Shown here: in pieces, positions 1 to 7,870 of the stretch
Position numbering within the stretch: position 1 is the first letter of the stretch
Layout: the number at the start of each line of letters is the position of its first letter
Origin: Chara braunii
Lineage: Eukaryota > Streptophyta > Charophyceae > Charales > Characeae
Direction of reading: 5' to 3'
Length of the DNA stretch: 27,271 nt
Assembly (NCBI GenBank): GCA_003427395.1
Contig: BFEA01000030.1
Coordinates: 664,119 to 691,389, forward strand
Notes under the pieces: model-generated
Told to the model about the DNA's origin: nothing
What the model saw: the letters and a program-made list of their open reading frames with translations, nothing else
Database searches by the model: none
Program-made: the position numbers and the translations under genes

Positions 1-35
1 AAGTTATGAAATATTTTAACTCCTCTACATTTCAG

Positions 36-340
36 AAATTTTCGGCAGCACTTTCCGGAGGAAAATTACTTTTGCAGGATTTATACAAGGCTAAATACAA
101 CTCTTGAGATAATTCAGACTTCTCAAATTCAAGTTTTGTCTAACTTCATGAATTAATGTTAATTTGGGCAACACTTTCTGTCGATATTTCTACTAAGTCA
201 GATGTAAAACTTAAACAAAAACTGAATTTTGAAAAATCAAAATTTGACTAACTCTTTGTTTTTTTGTAGAAATCTCGGCAGCGCTTCCAGTAGAGAAAGT
301 AACTTCAAAAAATTTATATAAAGCCAAGTATAATAAATGA
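36..340. repeat. Dispersed motif cluster A (CGGCAGCGCTTCC type, 3 copies)
   Basis: Three related motifs occur at about 41-56 (TTCGGCAGCACTTTCC), 161-180 (AATTTGGGCAACACTTTCTG) and 271-290 (AATCTCGGCAGCGCTTCCAG). Two of them are followed by an AT-rich stretch ending in TTTATA-YAA-RGCYAA (near 79 and 313). The same motif recurs twice at 6506-6605, also followed by TTTATATAAAGC. The function is unknown. No open frame of interest overlaps it. It reads as part of a dispersed noncoding repeat, possibly a transposon 3' region. That reading is inference; only the recurrence is seen directly. Confidence 0.6.
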
Positions 341-619
341 TCCCAGAAAAATGCGAGACTTGATTTAAGTAAAAAAAAAACTAGCTTAGAAAATGCAAGA
401 ATTGAACCAACTCCTATAGCCCCAACACATGACGAACATCTAAAGCACTGCCTATCAAATTTATAACTCAGAAAAAGCATACCTCACACTTAACCACATG
501 CAACTCCATATCACAATGAGTAAGTAGTCTCACCAATTCCCCAAGTTATTTTCACACAAGTAGTCCATCATCTCTCAGTTAAGTAAAACCCCAATACCCC
601 AACTTACATATGGCATAAG
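341..619. other. AT-rich spacer without recognised gene
   Basis: Between the motif cluster and the first hairpin array I see no gene, RNA or strong repeat. There is a short A run near 371. The segment 480-600 has a loose resemblance to 6880-7000, which occupies the equivalent place in the second module. Confidence 0.4.
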
Positions 620-1248
620 AAGGTTAAGCCAAACCGAAATCATATTGCTTAACCTTGACCTGTGCATACACAAAACAAAGGGCACTACTACTTCTCTCTT
701 CTTTAGGCAGCTAGCTAGCTCAAACCGAAGCCGCATTGTCTAACCCTGCCAAGTGTTTAATATCAAAATTTATAATAACTATATGAACCTTTTAATCTTT
801 TGAAGACTAGAACTGAGCCAAACCGAACTCGCATTGCTAAGTCTGCCTTAAAATACATTCGTTATGTTCTTAATTAAATATTATCTTATCCCTTTTGTGA
901 TACGTTATAGCCAGACCATATTGAAGCCACATTGTCTGACTAACTTGTTCTATAAAAAATATAATACATATGCATATATAAATAATATTTTAAGGTTTCT
1001 CTTTATGTAACTGACTTCAAACTAAACCAAACCGAGCCACATTGCTTAGTCCTCTGTCCAAACATCCCTTAGAAAAAAATAACTGGTTGAATCTGATTAA
1101 AGTCACATTACCCAACTCTTAAAACCCTTTCAACAGACAAATCGCCATAAAACAACAACCAGGCCTGACCGAAGCCACATTACCTGATTGATTAGATAAT
1201 AACTTATAGGGGTATGACAATCAAACCGTACCGAAGCCACATTGTTTG
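620..1248. repeat. Hairpin array 1: conserved loop, variable complementary stems (8 units)
   Basis: Eight degenerate units share a core close to CAAACCGAAGCCACATT. Loops lie at 630-646, 721-737, 819-835, 917-933, 1028-1043, about 1093-1109, 1164-1182 and 1227-1243, spaced roughly 62-111 bp. The sequence flanking each loop is self-complementary but differs between units. Examples are AAGGTTAAGC/GCTTAACCTT (620-629 with 647-656, perfect), GGCAG/CTGCC (706-710 with 746-750), ACTGAGC/GCTAAGT, TAGCCAGAC/GTCTGACTA (one mismatch), ACTAAAC/GCTTAGT (one mismatch), CAACCAGG/CCTGATTG (one mismatch) and CAAAC/GTTTG. Unit 6 is the weakest (GTTG/CAAC, offset). The pattern suggests that the loop and the ability to fold are retained while the stem sequence turns over. 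No protein frame explains it. What it does, and whether it is transcribed, is unknown. Confidence 0.75.
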
Positions 1249-1448
1249 CACAAGCGGTTATCGCACACCTGAAAATTCGCATATGAAAATTGTGAAGTAA
1301 GAAAAATGATGTTGGTTTGTGCATCCTGAAAATAGTTTTTCTATTATGAAATCCAGAGCAGGGTTAGTTTGTTCATTGTGAAACCACATAGTAAACTAAG
1401 TTTTGAACGTTTCATATTAAACACGATCTTGAAACACATGTATATTAA

Positions 1449-3628
1449 GCTACCCGAAAATCATGAAGCATCCCGAAGTAGCTTGAACAGTGGTCACAAG
1501 AGTTGCTTTCATGGTCTTTGGGACGTTCATCACTTCGAGATGCTTCATGGTTTTCGGGTAATTGAACAAATGGTCATAAGGGTTGCTTTCATGGTCTTCG
1601 AGACGTTCATCACTTCGGGACGCTTCATGATTTTTGAGTATTTTGAACAGATGGTCATAAGGGTTGCTTTCATGGTCTTCGGGACGTTCATCACTTCGAG
1701 ATGCTTCATGATTTTTAGGTAGCAACCCTTATGGCATCCCGAAGCTACCCGAAAATGATGCAGTATCCCAAAGTGACGAACGTCCCGAACACCATGCAAG
1801 CAATCTTTATGACTATCTGTTCAAGCTACCTGAAAATCATGAAGCATCCCGAAGTGATGAACGTCTCGGCCCATGAAAACAATCCTTATGACCATCTGTT
1901 CCAGTTACCCGAAAATCATGAAGCAACCCGAAGTGATGAACATCTCGAAGACTATGAAAGCAACCCTTATGACCATCGGTTCTAGCTCCCCGAAAATCAT
2001 GAAGCATCCCGAAGTGATGAACGTTTCGAAGATCATGAAAGCAACCTTTGTGGCCATCTGTTCATGCTACCTGAAAATCATGAAGCATCCCGAAGTGATG
2101 AACGTCCCGAAGGCCATAAAAGCAACCTTTATGACTATCTATTCAAGTTACCCGAAAATAGTCATAAGGGTTGTTTTCATGGTCTTCAAGACGTTCATCG
2201 CTTCGGGACACTTCATGATTTTTTGGTATTTTGAATAGATGGTCATAAGGGTTGCTTTCATAGTCTTCGGAACGTTCACCACTTCGAGATGCTTCAAGAT
2301 TTTCAGGTAGCAACCCTTATGGCATCCGGAAGCTACCCGAAAATCATGAAGCATTCCGAAGTGACGAACATCCCGAAGATCATGAAAACAATTTTTATGA
2401 CCATTTGTTGAAGCTACCCGAAAATCGTGACGCATCCGGAAGTGATGAACGTCCCAAAGACCATGAAAGCAACCCTTATGACCATCTGTTCAAACTACCA
2501 AAAAATCGTGAAGCAACCCGAAGTAATGAACATCCCGAAGACCACGAAAACAACCCTTAGGACCATATGTTCTGGGTACCCGAAAATTATGAAGCATCCC
2601 TAAGTGATGAACATCCAGAAGATCATGAAAGCAACCCTTATGGCCATCTATTCAAGCTACCAGAAAATCATGAAGCATCCCGAAGTGATGAACGTCCCGA
2701 AGTCCATGAAAGCAACTTTTATGACCATATGTTGAAGCCACCTGAAAATCATGAAGCATCCCGAAGTGATGAACGTCCCGAAGACCATGAAAGCACCCCT
2801 TATGATCATCTATTCCAGCTACCCGAAAATCATGAAGCAACCCGAAGTGATGAACATCCCGAAGATCGTGAAAGCAACCCTTATGCCTATCTGTTCTAAC
2901 TACTCGAAAATCATGAAGCATCCCGAAGTGATGAACGACCCGAAGATCATGAAAACAACCTTTATGGTCATCTGTCCAACCTACCCGAAAATCATGAAGC
3001 ATCTCGAAGTGATAAACGTTCCGAAGTCCATAAAAGCAACATTTATGGTCATTTGTTCAAGCTACCCGAAAATAGTGAAGCACCCCGAAGTGATGAACGT
3101 CCCGAAGTCCATGAAAGCAACTCTTATGGACATTTGTTCAAGCCACCCGAAAATCATAAAGCATCTCGAAGTGATGAACGCCCCGAAGACCATGAAAGTA
3201 ACCCTTACGACAATTTGTTCAAGCTACCCGAAAATCATGAAGCATCCCGAAGTGATGAATGTCCCAAAGACCATGAAAGCAACCCTTATGACCATCTTTT
3301 CAAGCTACCCGAAAATCATGAAGCCTCCCGAAGTGATGAACGTCCTGAACACCATGAAAGCAACCCTTGTGGTCATATGTTCAAGCTACCTGAAAATAAT
3401 GAAGCATCCTGAAGTGATAAACGTCCCGAAGAGAATGAAAGCAACCATTATGACCATCTGTTCAAGCGACCCGAAAATCATGAAGCATCCCGAAGTGGTG
3501 AACGTTCCGAAGACCATGAAAGCAACCCTTATTGTCATATGTTCAAGCGATCCGAAAATCATGAAGCATCCCGAACTGATGAACGCCCCGAAGACCATGA
3601 AAGCAACCTTTATGGCTATATGTTTGGG
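1449..3628. repeat. 81-bp minisatellite with inverted blocks
   Basis: The unit begins near CTACCCGAAAATCATGAAGC and is 81 bp. From 2333 unit starts fall at 2414, 2495, 2576, 2657, 2738, 2819, 2900, 2981, 3062, 3143, 3224, 3305, 3386, 3467 and 3548, so 16 units keep exactly 81 bp with no indel. Earlier forward units start at 1449, 1745, 1826, 1905, 1986, 2067 and 2148. Blocks at about 1481-1722 and 2158-2310 carry the same unit in reverse orientation. The unit contains 18-bp subrepeats of the form ATGAA-(4-5 nt)-CCCGAAG. Because 81 is 27 codons, long frames stay open on both strands. One runs from about 2751 to 3821 with a 27-residue periodic peptide. I treat these frames as by-products of the repeat, because inversions break every frame and the peptides match no family I know. 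Confidence 0.9.
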
Positions 3629-3845
3629 CAAGCAACCAACAACTATGATGACAACAACATGGGCGGTGAGAAATCCGCAACTTTTCAAATGTGTCTTGAA
3701 AATTGAGAATAAGAGTGAAGAAAACATGAGCAATGAAAAAAAATTAGGTATAAGTTGCATATATAATATATGTATGATGAAAAAATTACGTGTTATTAAC
3801 CTTCTCTCATTGTTTGACTGACAGAAGCACAAACAATACGATTGT
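3629..3845. other. Spacer after minisatellite, no gene recognised
   Basis: AT-rich DNA follows the last 81-bp unit. The long plus-strand frame from the minisatellite runs into it and stops near 3821, but this tail has no recognisable domain. I see nothing else. Confidence 0.4.
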
Positions 3846-3872
3846 CAAACCTGACCGAAGCCACATTGTTTG
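3846..3872. repeat. Orphan unit of hairpin array 1
   Basis: CAAAC (3846-3850) and GTTTG (3868-3872) flank a 17-nt loop ending in CCGAAGCCACATT (3851-3867). Loop and stem match the last unit of array 1 at 1222-1248 almost exactly. The minisatellite therefore appears to sit inside, or to have expanded within, an originally longer hairpin array. Confidence 0.7.
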
Positions 3873-4351
3873 GTTACAGAGGAAACAGTAATAAAACAAG
3901 GGAGACCCAATCATTGCAAACAAAACTACATTCCTCCCACTTTTTCCTAGTTCACTCGCTTCAGAATCTGATTTTAAACAGACAAAGAAAAAAAAATTAA
4001 AGTTTACACTTGCATTCCTTCTATTAACTCTGAGTTATTCCAGAAAAGTCAACCATAAAGCTCGTAGGGATGCATTCAATATAGCCAGACATACATAGAG
4101 AGACGTACTCGTAAGGGTTTTGATGAGGGTTTATAGAGGGAGTCGAAAGGTTACCACTCAGTTCCCTGCTTCCATAACTCTTCCTAAGTTCTGACAGAGC
4201 TCCTGCAATCGGTGGACAAACTCCCCACAGAGTCTTGATGCGGTCCTACGAGTTGCAATCCCTCCTGCCGCCTTCCTCTCGTAACCTTTGACTAGACTTA
4301 GGGTGAGAAGGGCAGAAAAAAGGGTTTTAAGCGCTCGAGATACAAGGAAGG
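3873..4351. other. Unassigned stretch left of the MITE
   Basis: No coding frame, RNA gene or repeat that I can support. Composition is mixed, with short A-rich runs near 3988. Confidence 0.4.
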
Positions 4352-4646
4352 AACTGACATTTCGTTAAAACTGACATTTTTTTATAAATTCACGAAAGTG
4401 GACTTAGTCAAAATTTCATTGCTTATCAGGTGAGAAAGTGGTTATCTCACTTTGTCTATCTGATGTACCTCAAAGTAAAGTACCGTTAACATACATCCGA
4501 TGATCAGATCATCGGGAGTCGCCACGACACCCGATGATCTGATCATCTGACGTCATGGGGAAAAAAAAACACTAAAAATGTTGTTTTTTTGTACGCTGAA
4601 TTTCATGAATTTAGAAAAAAATGTCAATTTTAACGAAATGTCAGTT
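4352..4646. mobile_element. Foldback MITE-like element with 46-bp terminal inverted repeats
   Basis: The left arm (about 4352-4397) and right arm (about 4601-4646) are inverted repeats of about 46 bp with roughly three mismatches, starting AACTGACATTTCG. The arm contains AACTGACATTT twice, one copy following the other. The 295-bp element has no open frame of note, so it would be non-autonomous. Its centre is made of further inverted repeats (4496-4550), and a side arm GTGAGA/TCTCAC lies near 4430-4450. I could not identify a convincing target-site duplication, so the superfamily is not assigned. The alternative is an inverted duplication that never transposed. Confidence 0.7.
4496..4550. repeat. 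Nested palindromes in the MITE core
   Basis: Arms at 4496-4516 and 4530-4550 are complementary over 21 bp with two mismatches. The left arm is itself a perfect 19-bp palindrome around one central base (CCGATGATC A GATCATCGG), and the right arm is nearly so. The 13-nt interval contains GTCG-CCA-CGAC (4518-4528). Three small hairpins or one long one could form from the same DNA. Confidence 0.85.
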
Positions 4647-5149
4647 AAGAGACAAACTCAACTCGCAAGAGAGGGTCTTGGTACTTTCAATCGTCTTAAG
4701 GCCCCTCAATGGTGGCAAAAATGCACAGTGATTGGTCAAATCATAGTCGAAAGTTGCTCACCAGCACCCTGTTAGCCCTCCATTTGGGAGCAACGACCCC
4801 CTTGCAGAAGGCCAATTATTCTCTTCAACCGTCGTCGAGCGCATCCGTCCTGCAGGGGGATCTTCCCGGCCGCGTCATGCAGGATTTTGCAGGACTTCGT
4901 CGTAGAGCGTTTTGCCGCTCTGGTCGAGCGCGCTAACTATACCTCTCGCGAGCCCCTATGACAGGATAGGGTCACGCGAGGTACAACTTACCTCCACCCG
5001 CGGGAGTTGTCACCATCCCTTGGGTGGGCATATCCCTGCCGAGCTACCGAACCACGTACAAAGGTTTTTCGTATGCAATCGCAGAAGTGGCCCGACAGAG
5101 GGCATTTCTCGTTCGCTGTAGCATAGGGGGTACATACGGTTAACGCCCA

Positions 5150-5160
5150 GGAATCGAACC
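5150..5160 (-). promoter_or_regulatory. RNA polymerase III box B of SINE copy 1
   Basis: The minus strand reads GGTTCGATTCC, an exact match to the internal B-box consensus bound by TFIIIC. It lies about 75 nt downstream of the candidate box A. Confidence 0.75.
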
Positions 5161-5234
5161 CGCAGGCGAATCAATGCATTGAGGGACTGAGGTCCTAAGC
5201 ACGACTCGTCGCCGATCGACTAGGACATATTCCA

Positions 5235-5248
5235 CTCACCACGCGTTA
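5235..5248 (-). promoter_or_regulatory. Candidate box A of SINE copy 1
   Basis: The minus strand reads TAACGCGTGGTGAG, and the equivalent in copy 2 is TGGCGCGTGGTTAG. Both resemble the TRGCNNAGTGG A-box but lack one base. Supported mainly by conservation between the two copies and by its position upstream of box B. Confidence 0.45.
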
Positions 5249-5257
5249 CACCACGCT

Positions 5258-5480
5258 AAAATTAAAATACAAACACACAAACAAAACTCTCATAGTCCCT
5301 TCAATAGCCAACCCATAACCTTCTAGCACGAAAATCGGTTAGGCGTCGCGCGCGAGACTCATCATAAAACCGCGCGAACACTAGGACTTTCTCATATCGA
5401 CTAGCCATGCATGAATACGCACGCAGTCGCAATGATGGAGTACTATGTAGTACCCATAATTACGCGGTCCTCGAAGTTTA
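5258..5480. other. Unassigned spacer
   Basis: No gene or repeat supported. The sequence upstream of the SINE head is AC-rich (about 5262-5290). Confidence 0.35.
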
Positions 5481-5486
5481 TGTTCG

Positions 5487-5620
5487 ACACTCAAGTGTGG
5501 GCTGACACGCGCCTTGAGGGGTTAACCTCTCGACTCTAGACAACCGCTAAGGCGGTTGATCACCACACCCTCTTCTGCACCCTGCGAAGAGTGGGTAAAC
5601 ACAAGTTGAAGCCTGTGGTG
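5487..5620. other. Cluster of stem-loops, possible structured RNA
   Basis: Several stems lie within 135 nt: ACAC/GTGT (5487-5498), GAGG/CCTC (5516-5529), CAACCGC/GCGGTTG with loop TAAG (5541-5558), CTCTTC/GAAGAG (5570-5591) and an enclosing CACCACA/TGTGGTG (5561-5567 with 5614-5620). I do not recognise a known RNA family. The stems could also be remnants of small inverted repeats like those elsewhere in the window. Confidence 0.4.
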
Positions 5621-5804
5621 ACAGTCAACTCTCACGGCCTTGGAGACAAGTTTCATTATCCAGGGTCTGAAGAGAAATCAGGGGGTTTGACTTTGATGGC
5701 TGCCACGGACTACAGCATCCAAGTAGAATAATTCTAAAAAACAAAAAGCAAAAGGTAAAAGAGGATCTCCCTTTTCTCTCAATGCAAAACTTATTTAATC
5801 ACTA

Positions 5805-5828
5805 CGCACGACCTCAATGGGTCGTGCG
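5805..5828. repeat. Perfect 9-bp hairpin
   Basis: CGCACGACC (5805-5813) pairs with GGTCGTGCG (5820-5828) around loop TCAATG. Isolated, with no U-tract, so not a typical terminator. Confidence 0.7.
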
Positions 5829-6127
5829 GGCACACGAAACATGATATAAAAGCTACAAGATAGGAGACGATCACTTTCACAATCACGATGTGGTTTCCTT
5901 CAAGAATATATACATATGATCATAAGCAAAACCAAGTCTGGATCCAACTCACAGAACATACCTGCAATCACATCAAAGATCCACATCGACAGAGCACGCA
6001 CTACACGGGGTCAACTTCAGCCACTCTTTGTACTCACACCCCTTTGCCTTATCCACACAAGCCCCAACCCTTGTCCAACCTTCCAAAATAAACACTCAGC
6101 CCTTTTTAAATGACCATTCAATGAAGT
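5829..6127. other. Unassigned stretch
   Basis: Two overlapping short plus-strand frames (about 5888-6113) show no domain, biased codon use or conserved partner, so I do not call a gene. Confidence 0.35.
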
Positions 6128-6128
6128 C

Positions 6129-6264
6129 CGGGTAAAAACCCAAAATAAACATTTCAATCCACAGGGGCTACGATCTTTAGGTTGAGTAGCGAGAATGAAT
6201 TAAAGTTGAGTCGGAAACCGACCTGTTATCAAAAGATAACAGAAGAATGATCCTTTGTAGGATC
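6129..6264. repeat. Chain of hairpins with tiny, mostly A-rich loops
   Basis: Four perfect short hairpins occur in 135 bp: GGGT-AAAA-ACCC near 6129-6140, GTCGG-AAA-CCGAC (6210-6222), CTGTTATC-AAAA-GATAACAG (6223-6242) and GATCCT-TTGT-AGGATC (6249-6264). The second and third abut directly and the fourth follows after six bases. Stem sequences are unrelated, while size and loop type are similar. No function is known to me. Confidence 0.75.
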
Positions 6265-6505
6265 AGGCCGAACGAGTCAAACCTTCAATCATATAAGTAG
6301 AACTGCATCACAGTACAGGTAAAAAAAACCACTACGATGTTTAAATCAAATAGAGTACATTCTTTATCTTATAGCCTACCTCCTCTACTAACATCTACCT
6401 TATCTCTCTTAAACGTTATCGAGAACTTTGACATCATCTCCCCAAAACAAGGTGGAATTTTAGATTTTTCATGACAGAAAATAATCTAACTCTTCAAATT
6501 CTGCA
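6265..6505. other. Unassigned AT-rich spacer
   Basis: No supported gene or repeat. Confidence 0.35.
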
Positions 6506-6640
6506 AAATTTCGGGAACGCTTCCCGTAGAAAAAATATTTTTTCAAAATTTTCGAGTGTCAAAAAATGACTTTCAGATTTGTTAAAATTTCGGCGGCGCT
6601 TCCCGTAAGAAAAAGAGACTGCCAAGATTTATATAAAGCT
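6506..6640. repeat. Dispersed motif cluster B (CGGCGGCGCTTCCCGTA type, 2 copies)
   Basis: AAATTTCGGGAACGCTTCCC (from about 6507) and AAATTTCGGCGGCGCTTCCC (from about 6585), 80 bp apart, match the motifs at 41, 161 and 271. The second copy is followed by TTTATATAAAGC (6628-6639), as at 313. This is the second example of the module that begins the window. Confidence 0.65.
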
Positions 6641-7021
6641 GAAGAAACAAAGACAAAGTATAACTATATTTGGAACTAACTCCTGATACTCTATTGATAG
6701 TTAGGACAGGAGATAGTTTACAAGACCCTTCCTTGAAGAGGGTATCGCGAGCTATTATTAGTCCTAACTTTCAGTAAGGTCAATCCTACCATATCCCAAG
6801 CTTCCCTCCTATCATCTATCTCACCTACCTATAACTCCAACATTCAGTGAGCATCTACAGCAACCGAGCTATGAAAAAACATACCCCAGAGATAAACCTC
6901 AATAACATACATAGGTGAGTGCAACAACATCTCTCACCAACCCTCATGTTCCTTTCCATATCACATAGTTCGTTCCAATCCCTCGTTATTCATTTTTACC
7001 CTTCCTTACATAAGACATAGG
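6641..7021. other. Spacer between motif cluster B and hairpin array 2
   Basis: No gene recognised. It occupies the place that 341-619 has in the first module and has loose similarity to it (for example CAACTCC/CAACATC and CTCACCAA words). Confidence 0.35.
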
Positions 7022-7870
7022 ATCAGCCAACCCAACTTATGGATGTGAGTGACCTGCCAGTTTAAATGACTAGGCCACACCAACTCATGATGCCCTGGCC
7101 TGGTAGCACAAATAAATGTACGGCATAAGACTAAGTCACACCAACTTATGGTGTGATCAGTTTCTGCCTAGACGATCGACGTAAGGTGTATGACTGGACC
7201 GCACCAACTTATGGTGAGACTGGTCAGCCTAAACGTTCGACATACACAAAGAAACTGAACATCCTCGACTTATGAGGGGCTAGTCTTTACCTGAACTACA
7301 ACAAAAGGCATATGACTATAACACACCAACTTATGATGTGCCTAGCTACCCCTTCTCTCTCGCATGTCTATGGATCTCTCCCCATGTGTGTGAGCGGAAG
7401 GGCAATCTTTCTGGTGTCTTGCCCTTCCGAAGTTTCTCCCTAAACAGTGACATATAAGATAAAACCAGGCTACCCAATTTATGAGTAGTCTAGCCCAACC
7501 TAGACAAAACCACATGAGCGAAAAACTGAACAACCTGCAACTTATGCGTTCGCCCAACCGCAATTCCAAACACAGCGAAATGTGGTGCTGGACAACAACG
7601 GCGCCACAATGCATCACGCATAGCACCATAAAACACAGCATCACCGTCGTACAACAACTGTACGGTTCAATAAGAAGAACGGGGCACAACAGGAGTATAA
7701 AGCAAATGCTAGCGGCCACAGTTGCCACAGATAAAAGTGCTTTCTGTTGGATGAACAACAGTCAGGTCTTTAGGACGGGCAACAATGGCGCCGCTGCTGA
7801 TGCAAAACGACATTCTCGGATTTGGCAACAACTCTCGAAAAAATGAACCAGCCACACCATTCATGGTAAC
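7022..7870. repeat. Hairpin array 2: conserved AACTTAT loop, variable complementary stems
   Basis: Loops close to AACTTAT lie at 7034, 7082, 7143, 7206, 7267, 7328, 7476 and 7539, with a related ATTCAT loop at 7859. Most spacings are 61-63 bp, and one gap of 148 bp suggests a lost unit. The stems differ but pair. Examples are AGGCCA/TGGCCT (7072-7077 with 7096-7101), TCACACC/GGTGTGA (7136-7142 with 7150-7156), CACC/GGTG with outer ACC/GGT and CTG/CAG, CCTC/GAGG (7263-7266 with 7274-7277), CACACC/GATGTG (one mismatch), AGGCTACCC/GAGTAGTCT (7467-7475 with 7483-7491; one mismatch plus a G-T pair), GAAC/GTTC outside GC/GC, and ACC/GGT. Unit 1 is weak. Beyond 7550 small inverted repeats continue with loops such as ACAACA. 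A plus-strand frame (about 7481-7846) crosses part of the array but has no recognisable domain, and I do not call it a gene. Confidence 0.72.

Larger units (their letters stand above)
4830..5257 (-). mobile_element. tRNA-derived SINE, copy 1
   Basis: Read on the minus strand, this 430-bp stretch is about 80 percent identical over most of its body to 25205-25645 on the plus strand. The head resembles a tRNA gene. It has a degenerate box A at 5235-5248 (TAACGCGTGGTGAG) and a perfect match to the eukaryotic box B consensus GGTTCGANNCC at 5150-5160. The spacing between them is longer than in a normal tRNA, so it is a tRNA-like head, not a tRNA gene. Shared body blocks include CCCCCTATGCTACA, CCCACCCAAG, GATGGTGACAACTCC and GGTGGAGGTAAGTTGTACCT. 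The 3' tail is not clearly defined. Small open frames here are incidental. A SINE fits best; any dispersed repeat with a pol III promoter would look the same. Confidence 0.75.

Noticed and set aside
211-480. Minus-strand frame of 89 residues with hydrophobic stretch
   Set aside because: It overlaps the dispersed motif cluster and reflects T-rich complement. No family match.
620-1248. CRISPR array reading of the evenly spaced repeats
   Set aside because: The setting is eukaryotic, the repeats are degenerate, spacing varies by tens of bases and there are no cas genes. The complementary flanks point to hairpins.
3560-3600. Hammerhead-like CTGATGA followed by CGAAGAC in one minisatellite unit
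   Set aside because: The other units read GTGATGA, the GAAA core box is missing, and no closing stem fits. A similar word at 18150 also has the core parts in the wrong order.
2751-3821. A 357-codon plus-strand frame and several long frames on both strands over the minisatellite
   Set aside because: The 81-bp period keeps frames open automatically. Peptides are 27-residue repeats with no known fold, and inverted blocks break them upstream.
5140-5250. A true tRNA gene on the minus strand
   Set aside because: Box A to box B distance is too long, no cloverleaf could be drawn, and the sequence recurs as the head of a longer repeat.
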